64,000 bases of DNA from Limanda limanda (lineage: Eukaryota > Chordata > Actinopteri > Pleuronectiformes > Pleuronectidae). This document shows positions 13,561 to 26,300 of the stretch, piece by piece (the first letter of the stretch is position 1; each line of letters opens with the position of its first letter). The notes under the pieces were generated by a model. The model had not been told where the DNA came from, did not search any database, and saw only the letters and a list, made by a program, of their open reading frames with translations. Location of the stretch: contig NC_083651.1 of the NCBI RefSeq assembly GCF_963576545.1, positions 6,982,886-7,046,885 of the forward strand, read 5' to 3'. The translations under genes and the position numbers were made by a program.

Positions 13561-16171
13561 CTGATAGATGCATATGACCGGTGTCAGCTGTCAATCATTA
13601 AAACACATACGCACATCAGTGTGATAAGAACTAACTACAAATGAACGAACCGACTGTTGCGTTTCAGTTTGTCTCTTCCAATGACGAGGAGGAGGATGTG
13701 TTTATGACCTTTGCTGCATCCAGCCACCAGTTGACGATCAAGATGCTCTGGCGCTGTCATGTAATCCATCTTAATATCTTAATACAGCCTATGGCTCAGA
13801 CATTTAATGAGATATGTCAGGTTCCTCTATGGCTGTTACACATTTATATAATCTCTTCTGTGACGCACGAGTAGTAGAAAAAAAGAAGCCTTCTCTGCAT
13901 TTTAGTCCACATGTTGGTGTTTGTTTTAAAGAGCAGTTCTCAGCTACAATGAAAAACTTTATTGTCGTGGCTTTTGGCAGCGTCTCAATAAAGAGCAACC
14001 CACTCGCGTTAAGGAACATATTTCATGAGAGATTGACCTTCAGGGAGAAGATGCAGCCACTGTATCACACAGATGAGTCACCATCTGTCATTCAGCTCAC
14101 TGGTTGACAGAGATTAATCGATGGATCACAATCTGTTATATTGTAAAGTCCAGAGAGAAAAAGTTAGTTTGATAATCACCAGCTTAATACATAGTTTGGC
14201 ACAGAAGGGTCTTAATTACTGATGTGTTGCGTGACGTTTTATTGGCTGGACAGGCACCAGCTGATATAAAGAATAAATAAATAAATTAGTAAGTATAAAA
14301 CTCCTCCGCACAGCAGCAAAGTCATTTCATGGACTATCAGTGTCGGGTCACATGACAAGAGGAGAATTGACTTTGGTGTCAAAGCGAAAGCACCTTTTAT
14401 AGCAAAGTTTCAGATTTCACCTGATGCCAAAAGATCTCATTAATGAGGCAACCTGCTAATTTATTTCTGATGAAGCATCTGGGACCCCCCCCCACCCCCC
14501 TCTCACATGCACCTGAAATATGAGGCGCACTGGAGAGCAGGTGTTAGGGCGAGTTCTGCCTCTCGGCTGTGAGCAGTAGAAACTTTATAGATTTTCTGAT
14601 GCTCCACTGGCCCCACGGGGACTGTGGGGTTTCTCCCATTGCTGCTGATGGCCAGTTCAACTGTGACGGGAGTGACAGTGTGTTTGTGTGAACGAGCGAC
14701 TGCAGGGCAAAGAGCAATGCCCGCGGGTCAACAACAAAGCAACGCCACAAAACACGAGAGAGGTCTTTTATAAGATCTCGTCTTTATAAGAATAAGACGT
14801 CCATTTTGAAGCTGTGACTTCTGTAGCTGGACAGATTAGACCAGACCCTGGCTTGCAGTCTGTTGTGGTTTAATCAGCGTAGGAGCAGAGTGGCATGTCC
14901 TGTGAAATCCCTTGTAAGAGCAGCCTTTGACAACATGCTTCTTTTTTGAGTGTCTTTTACATCAATGGCCACTTTGTGTGGTCATCAAACCACGACTGTA
15001 GTAAACGATGTAGGACTGGATTTTAAGCGTTTCAGGGATAATGATCCTCAGCTTTCAAGTTCCATTCGTTCATTGTGAACAAACAAGCGAAGGACTTATA
15101 AGGCATCGGGGGCAGTGGATTGTTTTTCAGTTGCTTCACCTTTTTCTCTCCCTTCATCCAAAAAGCACTCAGCTTCGCATTTACATTTGCTCGTAGTGCC
15201 GTTTCCACTCGATCATAAGCTCTCTGGCTCTCGCGCTGTCTCCGCTGTGCCTCTGCCCCCTCACTCGCTATTTCGGTCTGTTTTACCTTGGATGACCAAA
15301 TGTTCAAATGACATTGAAACCCTCCCGGTCAGCAAGTTAGGGTAGTGAAGAGTCACGAGTCGTTTAGCAGGATGACGATGTCTTCCAGTAATTCATTAAA
15401 AAGCTAGAAATCTACTTATTCCAGAAATCTCTGTCTCTGTGTGTGTGATTCTATCAGCTTCACACGTGGCATGTGTATCGCTAATGGCCGAAGGAAGTGC
15501 AGTGTCGAATTTGGTGCAATTTGGTCACGTGACACGCTCGATATTAATAACATCATTACTTGCAGCGGCTCAATTACTGCAGGTCACATTTACAGTTCCA
15601 GTAAGAAGGCTGCAATCACTATTTCCACAGGCGGAGCAAACAGCCCATTCCAAACCCGCATGTTTAGAAACAGGCACTGCACTGGAAATGTTAATGAAAT
15701 AATATCACAGGTCAAATCAGAAAAACTAAAAGTGATATATGGATTATAAAACTTGAATGTTGTTTCTCAGCAGTGACAAAAAATTGGGCTAGTGATGCAG
15801 TTCTGCCTGAAATCCGTTACCAAACAGAGGCTGTAACCTTATGTAACAATTGTCTGGTGAAGGGAGATGTCTAATCCTGCGCTGCAGTACAACGTCTTTG
15901 AATCTTTCTCAGAGAGCAACAACTAAACAAACTGGGAGCAGCAAATGAGAGCCCAAGGACGTTATTTGTTGGCTGTTGTCTTTTCGTATTTATAGGAAAT
16001 ATCACAAATACAGAGTGACTGGATATGACAAGTTGAAGTGGCGTCACATTAAGCTCGATTCCAAGAACTGACCTCCTCTTTGCATAATTTGGATCATTAG
16101 ATGAGGATGGCACTGCGCTGACATCATGACACTGATTCATTAGAACATCATGGATTCTGTTACCATTTATT

Positions 16172-16179
16172 GTCAGAAG
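16172..16179. repeat. Left target-site duplication of the hAT element
   Basis: GTCAGAAG directly before the left terminal TAGGG, identical to the copy after the right end. The unoccupied site would contain it once. Confidence 0.9.
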
Positions 16180-16439
16180 TAGGGTTGGAAAGTAGGGGTG
16201 GAAAGTTTCCGGTAAATTCCCGCGGAAACTTTACGGAAAGTTTCTACGGGAATATTAAGCACGGGAATTTGGGGAATTTTGAAAAAAATAAAACTATGCA
16301 AATTAAACGCTGAGCAATAAAAATATCATTCAAAACTCTATTTTAAAGATGTATGTAATGCAGCACACGCTGCACGTTGAGTTTCAACCCTCCACTGTGC
16401 ATTCTTCCATCACATGCACAGATAACTCCCAGCATCCTT

Positions 16440-16477
16440 CACTCTACAGCAGGGCTATTGAGGCCTGCTGTAGAGTG
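16440..16477. repeat. Perfect 14-bp hairpin inside the hAT element
   Basis: cactctacagcagg at 16440-16453 is the exact reverse complement of 16464-16477, with a 10-nt loop. It lies between the left terminal region and the BED exon. Confidence 0.85.
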
Positions 16478-16694
16478 CAGGACTAGTCAGGTAAGTTTCC
16501 ATGATATTACTCGGGAAAATATATTAGCATGCTTATTGAGGATTGTTCATCTGTTTATCTAGCCTATTTCCATTAATTTATCCATCAATTGTAAAATATT
16601 TTTACAGACTATTCCAATTGTTTGGGTAACTATTTATATCTCTGGCATTGCATTAGTGTTTTTTTACAAACTTTTTTCTCATCTAATTCTACAG

Positions 16695-16899
16695 AACAAT
16701 ACCACGTGCACTATCTCATGTGTGGAGACATTTCACTCCATCCAATGTAGAAGGAAAGGCTGTGTACATTTGCAAATACTGTGCAAAGACCTATGTTAAG
16801 AATGACACAAAGATGCAGAAGCATATAGTCAAGTGCCCAAAGTTTCCTGAGGGCTCAAATCAGCCTATAACACAACAAAATGTTTATATTTATGTCTGA
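16695..16899 (+). pseudogene. BED-type zinc-finger exon remnant of a hAT transposase
   Basis: An acceptor-like ctaattctacag precedes an open stretch reading LSHVWRHFTPSNVEGKAVYI, then CKYCAKTYVKNDTKMQKHIVKC, and ending in TGA 16897-16899. The VWRHF start, C-x2-C pair and H-x4-C pair fit a BED finger, the DNA-binding domain at the N-terminus of many hAT transposases. A donor-like gacaag|gtaaat follows at about 16910, but the stop comes first. No RNase H-like catalytic region or dimerisation domain is present. It is probably a leftover of the parental transposase gene. Confidence 0.8.
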
Positions 16900-16950
16900 A
16901 TATGACAAGGTAAATACAGTTAGTATAAATTACCCACAACATTTCCAGTT

Positions 16951-17020
16951 TATTCCCGGTTAATTCCCGCTAATTCCCGTCAATTCCCGTATATTCCCGT
17001 TAATTCGCGTTAATTCCCAT
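16951..17020. repeat. Seven 10-bp subterminal repeats of the hAT element
   Basis: Consecutive decamers of the form taattcccgt occupy 16951-17020 in register. They differ mainly at the first two and last two bases, and one has cgc for ccc. hAT transposases bind short subterminal repeats, so this is probably the transposase recognition array. Further copies in inverted orientation (cgggaatt) lie near the left end, about 16210-16280. Confidence 0.8.
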
Positions 17021-17064
17021 GGAAAGTTTCCAACTTTGAATATTCCCGGAATTTTGCAACCCTA

Positions 17065-17072
17065 GTCAGAAG
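17065..17072. repeat. Right target-site duplication of the hAT element
   Basis: GTCAGAAG directly after the terminal CAACCCTA, identical to 16172-16179. Confidence 0.9.
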
Positions 17073-17895
17073 GCCCTTTTACCTCGAAGAGAAACCATGC
17101 GGCCCCTTGTGCTTGTTTTGGAAATCAGTGTCATAAACATCAAAAGTATTTGGAATTGCCAACGCAACAGACGTTCTCATGGGCAGCAAACAGAGATTTC
17201 CACAGACATGTCGACTGATAGAAAGGAGCCAGCGAGCGAATCAGACCAGCTTTGTTCAGCGGTCCATGGTAGAGCAGGCCCGAGGCAGCCGTGGCCAGAT
17301 GGCAATCCCAGAAAGATGTTCCACCATCCTATCTTATTGATACTGACTCACTGCGCACAGCTCATGTGTGTGTTTGAAAGGGGACCACGTACGTCACCTC
17401 CTTTGTGGTCTTTTTTCATTCCTTCTGACATGCATTTATCAGCCGAGGACTGAGCGTACGCACACTCACACCTGAGAGCTGCCCCGGAGCAGCCGTACTC
17501 TTCTGCTGTCGGCCGCTGGGAGCAAAACATTCAATCATTGAAGGCCTACAACACACGGCTCTAAAAGGAAACAACTAAGTTTGTGTTGGCGTGTGTCAGG
17601 CAGACGGGAGGAGAGGGAGAAATAAAACAAAAGAGTGGAAAGCAGAGGGAGTGGGCCGGTGGGGGGAAGGGAGGCCTGGCAGGCGGATTGAGGCTTGGGC
17701 GCCACATCTGCCCATGCCTCACTTCCTGCTCTGCGGTTTCTGGCCGGCCACACTGACACCATCAACGAAACAGCAGGAGGCTTTGACTTTGCTTTATCTA
17801 CAGTAGCATTGTTCCTAAACTCTAATTCAGATCATTCGTTCAGGAGGTGATCATTAATTGCCTCTCAGGCCAAATGGGTATATTTCAGTGTAGCT

Positions 17896-17942
17896 GTTTT
17901 TTTGTTTTGTTTGTTTGTTTGTTTGTTTGTTTGTTTGTTTTT
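17896..17942. repeat. (TTTG)n microsatellite
   Basis: Tetranucleotide run of about 47 bp with T-rich edges. Confidence 0.95.
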
Positions 17943-18822
17943 TGCTCTGATTCACATTAACTCAAGGGAAGCCATCTGATGCCTAAATCATCAGCACGGA
18001 GCAGACACACTGCAGCGGTTTGGGTTAAATAGGCCGTCCTCTGTGCAATCTCAGTGGTAATCGTAATCCAGGGAGAGAAGCTGTTACTGAGCTGTCGGTG
18101 AGCTGACCTCACAACACAGAAACGGGTAGCTTCGCCGCATCGCCACAGATCTCGCTTCATTTACTCCCCAGAGTGTAAGACAGAGAACTGTTGAGGCTTT
18201 ATTAATATGAATGAGAGGAGAGGGGGTCGCCGGCTCACAGCTTTTATGAAACACAGTCCCTTTCCAGTAACCTCGAGCTGGCAGTTACAAGCAGCACCTA
18301 AAAGAAACTAAATATACATCTTCTCACAGCTCTCAGTTCTTTGGAGCAACGTTTCCCTGAAGCGATTTGTCAGCGATTACCTGATGAAGGCTATGATTGT
18401 ACTAAAAAATACATTTTGTTTGAATCCATTTTTGCCTTTTGTGCTCCAGGTTCACTTTCATCCTGCAACTGGCCTTTGGCTGCACTACAGCTACAAGGCT
18501 TTTCCAGTCCACTGTCCCAGTCTCATGTAGAAACGCTGCTCTCATCCCTTTAATTGATTTTATAGACAAACTTGCATTTGTCATAATACAGGATGAAGCC
18601 CAGGACAGACGGTTAAATATCTTAATGCAGTTAATTGCCTTTGTAAAATAGGAATGGAGCACAGTGTGTGCGTGTGTGTGTGCGCTAGTGCACACGTGTG
18701 TATATGCTGGTCCTGCAGGAATAGGTCCTATTGATAAAGGCTTCCCACAAATGGTTCTCATTTTACCAGGTGTAAGCTTTAGTCTGCTTTACTGGATACC
18801 CTGATTTTATGTTGTGTCATCT

Positions 18823-18829
<7 letters not shown>

Positions 18830-18875
<46 letters not shown>
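18830..18875. repeat. (CA)n microsatellite
   Basis: Uninterrupted CA run of about 45 bp after a short TATA stretch. Confidence 0.95.
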
Positions 18876-18876
<1 letters not shown>

Positions 18877-20040
18877 TGTGAGCACAACATGCCGTGGCCT
18901 ACTTTTCCAATACCCCTGTTGTAATCCTATCTGCGACCACTGAATAGGAGCGCTGTGGGAAAGCCTGAACCACCATTGTGGGACAGAAAGGCTGAAAGAA
19001 AGAAAGAGGCTGGAGAGGCTGTGCCGGCTGGATTTAGTCTCCGTCTCCAAAGTGGTTAATTAGCTTGAACTCCACATTCCTATCACCAATTAGAATGAAC
19101 CCCAGTGTCAGAGGAAAATGTCTGTAAACATCCATGAACACTGAACATTAACACATTCCGACGTAATTACAGTCAGGATAGTCGTCCAGCATTTTGGACG
19201 ACTGTCCTCGGCGCCCGACGTAGCGAGAGCTCAGGTGGCGGCGCTGGATGCTCTGGGCGGTGGCAATGCAGATGTTACCTGGTGGCTCTACGCTTTCCCG
19301 TGTGTGTGACTGTGTGCGTGTGTGTGTGTGTGTGTGAGCCAGCTGTGATGGCCAGCTGCCCACTTTACCAAGGCCCTGGCAGCTCCCAAGGGGGTTGCCC
19401 CAGATAGAAACTCCAAGAGGAAAGCATCACATACATGCACACACACACACACACACACACTCCTTCTCTCAGAGGTACACCTGCATGCAGAGCTGCTTGC
19501 GTCGTCCCACAAGGAGAGGTTCGTGCTTATTTCCGACGTGACCTCAAATTGTCCTGGCGCAGCAAAGTTTCCTCACAGCGTTGTTTGTTGTTGTTAGAAG
19601 GTGATGGCACACAGCAGTAATCTGACATTGAGTTATTTCCGTCGGGTCTTGCACACGAAGCCGCTTTTAAGAAAAATAAATTCCTGCACTGGAGTACTCA
19701 CTGAAATGATGCAGAGCCATAAGATCTCTCCAGATTATTAAGGCAGACCCCTTTGAGATGATAAATAAGTCTGAGAAAAAAATATCCTGGATAGTCCCAA
19801 GTAGGGAGAAGCCAGTGTATTTTTTCCATGAACTAAACATTTGTCAGATTAAATGTTTTAGTTTTTACTGTGATGTTTTTCTAACCTCCGTCAAGTCATT
19901 TAAAGTGTTTAACTAAAATACAATGAGCTACACAATAGATCAAATCAGATGTGAAGGATTGTCTATCAGGATAAAACCTGCCTGTGCAGTTTGTTTCACA
20001 TCCACATCATTAGCACATAATTTCTACCTCACTCACCCAG

Positions 20041-20129
20041 CTCCAACAACAGACATCCCAGGTTAGTGAGCAGCTGGTAAACACAGCTGGTGAAGAGGTG
20101 GTGGAGACCAAAGCAGAGCTAAAAGGAGA
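20041..20129 (+). other. Orphan exon-like stretch, unknown gene
   Basis: A pyrimidine-rich acceptor (tttctacctcactcacccag) ends at 20040 and a strong donor GGAGA|gtgagtatt follows 20129. The 89 nt between are open in one frame only, reading LQQQTSQVSEQLVNTAGEEV then VETKAELKG, a hydrophilic composition compatible with a coiled coil. I do not recognise the family and see no partner exons. It may be an exon of an unplaced gene, an alternative 5' exon, or chance. Confidence 0.3.
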
Positions 20130-20556
20130 GTGAGTATTCAATTTTGTTAGGTAGCGTGACTGAATGGAGGCTGTTCTCTGGATTTGTAAAGATGTTGATG
20201 CAGATCATAAATGGTTCTACGGGTCAACAACAATAGTAACAATCTTGTTTTGACTTCAGTTACGAGAGATTGTCGTTATCGGGCTGTGCTGTGAGTGTTA
20301 TTGCCAACAGTCACGTCCGTTCTGTTCCTCCTGTAGTCATAACAATTTGTCCCAACAGCCTTTCAACTACAAATTCCTTTTAAACTGTGGGTGACCATGT
20401 TACCCTGTGTACTCAGAGGTGTTTTTCTGCAGTCACGTGTGTGCGTGTTTGTGTGCGCGTGTGTGTGACTCTCTGTCTGTGTGAGTGCAGTCATTATCCT
20501 CAATGTCACACCGCATTGCAGTGCAGTAAAAAACCTTTTGAGTAGGTGTGTGTGTC

Positions 20557-20560
<4 letters not shown>

Positions 20561-20611
<51 letters not shown>
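20561..20611. repeat. (TG)n microsatellite
   Basis: Uninterrupted run of about 51 bp, preceded by interrupted TG sequence from 20546. Confidence 0.95.
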
Positions 20612-20614
<3 letters not shown>

Positions 20615-22523
20615 AATTATATAGTTGATCCAAGGAAGGCGTATATATGTGTATATCCACTACTGAAATTCAGATTGAGTTCATAATAGAGAAACGATTT
20701 TGGATCATTTTTAGGTTTTGTAATTTTTTGCCTCTTAAAGGTCGACTGTTATAGAGCTGAGCAGTCGGTGGCTGATACATTATACCAATCCAATGCTGCT
20801 GTTAAATAACAAGTATATAATCCTATTATTCCATGTCCATTACAATATGAAGGCCCTATATGATGGGATTGTTGTCCATTAATATATTGCTTTTGTAATC
20901 TTATTTATTAATGTAATATATATGTAAAAATATATTGAGTTAAGCCGTAGAGCTTAGAGCATGACTGGTGTTCAAGGGATTGCCGGGTACAGTGTGTCAA
21001 TGAGGATCATTCAAAAGTGATATTGTATACATTATAAAATCGTATATATTTAAGGCTAGTAATGGGTTTGGATTAGATTTGCTGTCATTGAGGACGGCAG
21101 AAACGTGTTCAGATTCACAAAAGGTGGCGGTGACGGTTCTCGGGTGAGGGACAGTTGTACAGGACTCGAGACTCACTTTTTCACCACCTTCCCAAAACTG
21201 TAACGCAACATGTTTTCAGGCAAATAGCTTGTAAATAATCAAATGGACTAAAATAATAACTGGCATTGCAAAGCAACGGGAGATAGACACCCACACAAGT
21301 GCAGAAATATTATAATGCCTAGAAGTCCATGAGCATTACTCTTTTTTCAATTTCTCATCAATCAGATTTTTCATTTGATCTCTAGTCAGGACTTAGTGTT
21401 TTGTTCGCCCTCTCTCTCTCCACATCTTAAGCTTTTAAATCTCCATCCTCTTTATCTTTTGGCTGACTGACCTGTTTTGATGAACTATGTTTTGATTTCT
21501 GGTTTATGTTCTTAGAACCAAAAATATATCATCTTATGGTTATCAAAACTTAAAACACCAGGACGTGGGATCTTATAGGAGTTGCTGATTGAATATAATG
21601 AGCGTGGTAAGGCTCGTCTTTTGTTAATCAGCCTCCTGAACAGCCAGATATCAGCCTGATTGTTTAGTCGACCACTTCATCTGATTTTGCTTTTGATGAT
21701 AAATACCCATTTATTTTTTGTCCTTTCCCCCTCTGTGACCAGATCTATGTACGTGTGAACTCAAACCCCCCCACCCCCCGTCTCTGATACACAGGAAATG
21801 GAAGGTTTTGCCGCTAACCAGGACACAGCTGTGTAGAAAGATAAATTGCCTGAGAACCGAGGGTCATTTGTCACAGGAGAAAATGCTGATGTCTGTGTTG
21901 TAATGTATAGTAAGACGGGGGAGGGTCTATTACAAATGAGGAGGAATTTATTTGGGTTCAGTATGATGGAGGGCAAGACAGAAATCCTGTTGTAGGTTAT
22001 GAGCAGCTCACGTGTGTGTGTGTGTGTGTGTGTGTGTACAGTATGTGTATCTCAGCCACACAATTTTTCATCAATTTCCTCTTGGTGAAAAACACTGCCC
22101 ATTACGAACATGTCCACGTAATCACATGAATTGTGTTGATATTTTCTGTGTGTGGCACTTAAAACTGAAAGTTATTTTTCAGCTGCCCCTTGCTCAATTG
22201 ATTTGAATGTTCCAAAATTACACACAGTATACCACGCAGCCTACCTACTACTGGAACCTGAGCGGTCCAACTTGGATTTTTGGCTGTGTTGCCATGACAA
22301 TGTGCTTTTTTCTTTTTTTTTCATTTAGGATTTCCCTGAGATTGTTGTCAAAATGTTGCTCGCAGCAGTTCAGCTGAGCCGGAGTTGACACGAGAAGCAG
22401 CACGACAACTGTGGGACATAATCAAAATAGCTCAGTTTGATTGGTATTCAGCAGAGCGCCTCGGCTGCTTAGTCACATCTCAAAGGGAACTCAAAAGCCA
22501 CCGGAGTTTAAGGGGATCTATGT

Positions 22524-22528
<5 letters not shown>

Positions 22529-22585
<57 letters not shown>
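22529..22585. repeat. (TG)n microsatellite
   Basis: Uninterrupted run of about 57 bp. Confidence 0.95.
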
Positions 22586-22586
<1 letters not shown>

Positions 22587-25263
22587 TGGCATCCGTGTTG
22601 ATTTATCTGGGTATGAAGTATTGTTTAAACCCTGTAAAATACAGTAAATCACTTCATTAACAGTCTTAAAAACCTGCAGTTTGAATCTACCCTGTGAGGC
22701 TTGAAGTCTGCTGCCTCCTCTCCTCCCACATTCTCTCACCTCCAGCTTGTTGGCTTTGCCCTCCAGGAGTATACTGTATCATGCCAGAGGTCCTAACACA
22801 GAGCCACCCGTTGTGTTCCTCCTGCCCACACTGAGCACACAAACCAAATAATGTACGTACACAGATGCTATCGCTGGTCAAGCCTCAGCCCAAAAAACAC
22901 CAAAGCCAACAAGCAGCTGTGTGTGGATCAGGTCCCGGAGCTGCAGGGTTCGTTAAGGAGGGGGCCACACCCAGCAGCGGGGGCTGATGGTCGCCTTGGG
23001 AACCCGAAGGGAACACCCATGGGAAGAATGAAGTCATTCCTATTTACAGGTCAGCTTATTAAGTACAGAAGCAAGCGCCTGTTTAGAATGCCACATTGTG
23101 AAAAACAACAGCTGATAAATAAGGAATATATAACATAAACTAGAATGTGACTTAGCAGAGCACATTTCTAATTGGGGAAAACATCCCACAATGTTAAAGG
23201 AAGAAGTCCCTGGATCTCCCCCTTTCTGTCTCCCCCCTAAAATGTGATGGGTTCTTCTTTTGCCCTTGTCTTATCCTAAGTTTTGTGTAAAACTGTTCAG
23301 TTGTTTAGTTTATAATCCTGTTGAAAAAACAGAAAAATGATCAAATCAGATTTTTGGAAGCTACAAGAAATCACATAGTCCTCTTTGTTTATAGACTCTC
23401 GGACGGTTTTCTGTATATTTGGCTGATATTTGGGCTTTGTGAATATTCCGTCACATTGGACTTACAGTGTTTAAGTCAATTGTAAAGTTGCAGCTTTCAG
23501 AATACAGCTCATTAAAGCTCAGTTCTGTCTGACAAGTGTCCCAGTCAAAGTCTGTTCTAACACTCTGGCAGAAAAACGTCATTGCCATTTTCCCCCTGAC
23601 TTCCGAACGGGCCGTTCCCCATGCAGTGCAGCGTGTGCTAACTCTCCCTGTCGGTGAGTGTGTCGAGTCCAGGTGGTTCCTCTGATACGTGCCGGGCCAC
23701 CATCTGCCTCATCACCTGCCACCGTGGGGCTTCATCACCGGGCCGTGGCAATCCAACCAATAGGTATCATCGGTGTAGTATCAAGGATAATCCATCGCTG
23801 GCCTCCCAGAGTGCTAATCCGAACTGTCAGGGGCTAAACACAGCCCTCTGTAATACTGAACATTGAAATGCAGCATTTTTTTTAAAACCATATTGAGGTG
23901 ACATCATGCTGTGATTTTTGGCAACACAAAAATCCTCTGAGCGCTGCACTGTGACAGATAGGGAGGGAATACATAGCCACATCTCTTGCATTGTGGATTC
24001 TACCCAGCGCCTACAGTAAACGCTTACAGCACTGAAATAATCACTTTCACATTGTCTGCCGAGCCAGATTCTTCACTTCAGCAATCGCAGAATCCTTTTT
24101 CCTCACAACGGCGTCAGAATGTGACTGTGAATACAGAACAGTACTGCTGGGAAACCCCAAACCCATACAGCCACAAGCCTTTGAACATCCAAAGTACAAA
24201 TCACTTTTTATTAGAGTCCTCGCTGGGGACCCTGTTAGAAAACGTCTTTCAAGTTAAGTGGCACAGAGAAAACAGAGGAAATGTCCCCAAACAAGTGACT
24301 TTCATTGAGCTTGTGGGCTCGTTGATGTTTTCTTGTTCTGAATTTTGTTCTTTTATCGCCCGTGCAGTCGCTCTAGAACCCTTTTCACCTTGTTTCACCT
24401 TCATACATTGACACCTGGGAGCTGGACCGTCCAACAGATGAACACAACTGTCAATCTAAGAAAAGGCAAAGTGCAGCTCATCCACTTTGAGATTTGACCT
24501 TCCTCTGTGTTCAAGGACACAACCACATGCAGAAAATCTGATTCAAACATGCATGCAGATGAAAACATCCCTCCCGTTATTCCATGTGTCCATATACTGC
24601 ACAATATTAATCATCCTGTAGCATTACTGCCCTCTGCTGGACGAGTGTCAGTAAGACAAAAACATTGCCAGACACTCACGATGGAGAGAGAGAGTGCATA
24701 GTGATCCTGCTTCTATCTCCCTTGAATTATTATACACACAGACACACATATACACACACACAATCAGTCACGATATAATTACACACACATACACACATAA
24801 TTAAGTGATGCATAAATCAAAACGGTTTCCCTTTTATGTATGGGAGAGGGAAAAGCTAGGTCAGAGGGAGGGGTAGCATTTAATGGCTTATCAGGACCCT
24901 GGCTACTATGTGTAAGTGTGTGTGTGTGTGTGTCTTGTGTGTGTATGTGTGTTTGTAAACAGTGGTTACCAAGCCATTGGCCTGATTTTGTTGGCTGAAG
25001 AGCGGCAGTCGAGGTTTACAGTCACGCACTCTCTCTCTTCCTCTTATCATGCGCGGTTGACTGGCCTCTCTGTCTCTCTTTCATAAGCAGCCCTCTCCGT
25101 CTCAGTTTCCTTCCAGGCCCCCCGGTCTCCAGCGTCTTTTTACTCCTCTGCCGTCGACTTCTAATCACCTCTCTCAAGTTGATCGAAGCTCCCGTATCAT
25201 TTTCCATCCACCCACTGCCCTCCGGCCAGGTCGCACCTATTAAACCCTAATATGACCACAGCT

Positions 25264-25399
<136 letters not shown>

Positions 25400-26052
25400 A
25401 CCTCTCAGTTCTAAAAGCTCTCAAAGGCTCTCCCCTCCTTCCTCTGCTAATCCATCACACACACAACCTCATGCTCTCGCCAAACTTTGTGCACAAAATG
25501 AGGATCAGTGAGGAACACAACTTCCACACAAGGCAATGAAACTCCGCTCCTGCCTGGACGTTATTCATCTGCCTTCACACTCCGGTATTCATCCACCGCG
25601 GGACATGCTCATACACCTACGGGTCCGGTTTGGAGCCGGGTCTCCACACAGCGACTTGGGAAAGCTGCTTCAGCATGCAGCGAAAAACACGAGTGCATTT
25701 TTGTCTATTACAAGAAAAAAAAAGTCTTATTAGCAACAAAGAGAAGACGCTGAAGTTTAATTTTTTTTCTTCACACGTCCGTTGCTTGTTAGCGTGTTTT
25801 TTGCCTGCTTCAAACGATCTTGTTAGCCTGATGGCTTTTTCTCTGTAGTCCCTCATTTTTAACGAGGAAAGCTTATAAATGCTAATGAGCAGACTGGATT
25901 TTGGTGTAGCTGAAGGTTCCTGTTCACTGATAGCAAATGTTATACTGTCCACATGTCACTTTAATGATGCTGCACTATTTGACCCTGTTTTGACACCACT
26001 CCTCTCTCTGGTGTTTGGCTGAACTATGCCATCACAGAATGTTTCTATTCAT

Positions 26053-26300
26053 TACCTCCACTAGGGTATTTCTTTGTTTGTTCGTTAGCAGGATTACGCT
26101 AAAACTTGCGTAATGAAATTATGTGGAGGGGAGGGACATGATCCAATGAAGAACCGATGATATTCATATTGATTAAATATTTTTTTGTGTCAAATTTGGT
26201 GCAGATCTGAAAAAAAATCGGGATCTAGTGAATCTAAATGTGATTTCATAAGAGGACGTTTTGTGGACATATGCAATCTACTGAGGGTGATTCCCTTATA
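26053..26300 (+). repeat. Dispersed fish repeat of the gcaggattacg family, copy 1
   Basis: It begins cctccactagggtatttctt, followed by gttcgttagcaggattacgc and tcaaatttggtgcagatctg. This matches the common fish repeat that reads cctccgccaaggaggttatg in better-preserved copies. It is non-coding, and related to 35285-35405 and 61850-62145. Confidence 0.65.

Larger units (their letters stand above)
1..16171. other. No gene supported; repeats and unique non-coding DNA
   Basis: Open frames here are short, lack codon-usage or family signal and overlap microsatellites. Besides the listed repeats there are minor TG/CA runs (about 4889-4957, 9671-9695, 11331-11346). AT-rich stretches with many taatta-type motifs might include conserved regulatory elements. 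Confidence 0.7.
16180..17064. mobile_element. Non-autonomous hAT-superfamily DNA transposon, 885 bp
   Basis: The ends are inverted: TAGGGTTGgAAA on the left, and TAGGGTTGcAAA as the reverse complement of the right end. An 8-bp duplication GTCAGAAG flanks both sides (16172-16179 and 17065-17072). TIRs starting TAG plus an 8-bp target duplication are characteristic of hAT elements. The subterminal regions are full of aattcccg motifs in both orientations, including seven consecutive 10-bp units at 16951-17020. The interior holds a 14-bp perfect hairpin and a BED-finger exon remnant but no transposase catalytic domain, so mobility would need an enzyme from elsewhere. Clean ends and duplication suggest a fairly recent insertion. 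Confidence 0.92.
17073..20040. other. No gene supported
   Basis: Unique sequence with the TTTG and CA microsatellites and short CA/TG runs at 19312-19336 and 19439-19460. No coding or RNA-gene signal is seen. Confidence 0.7.
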
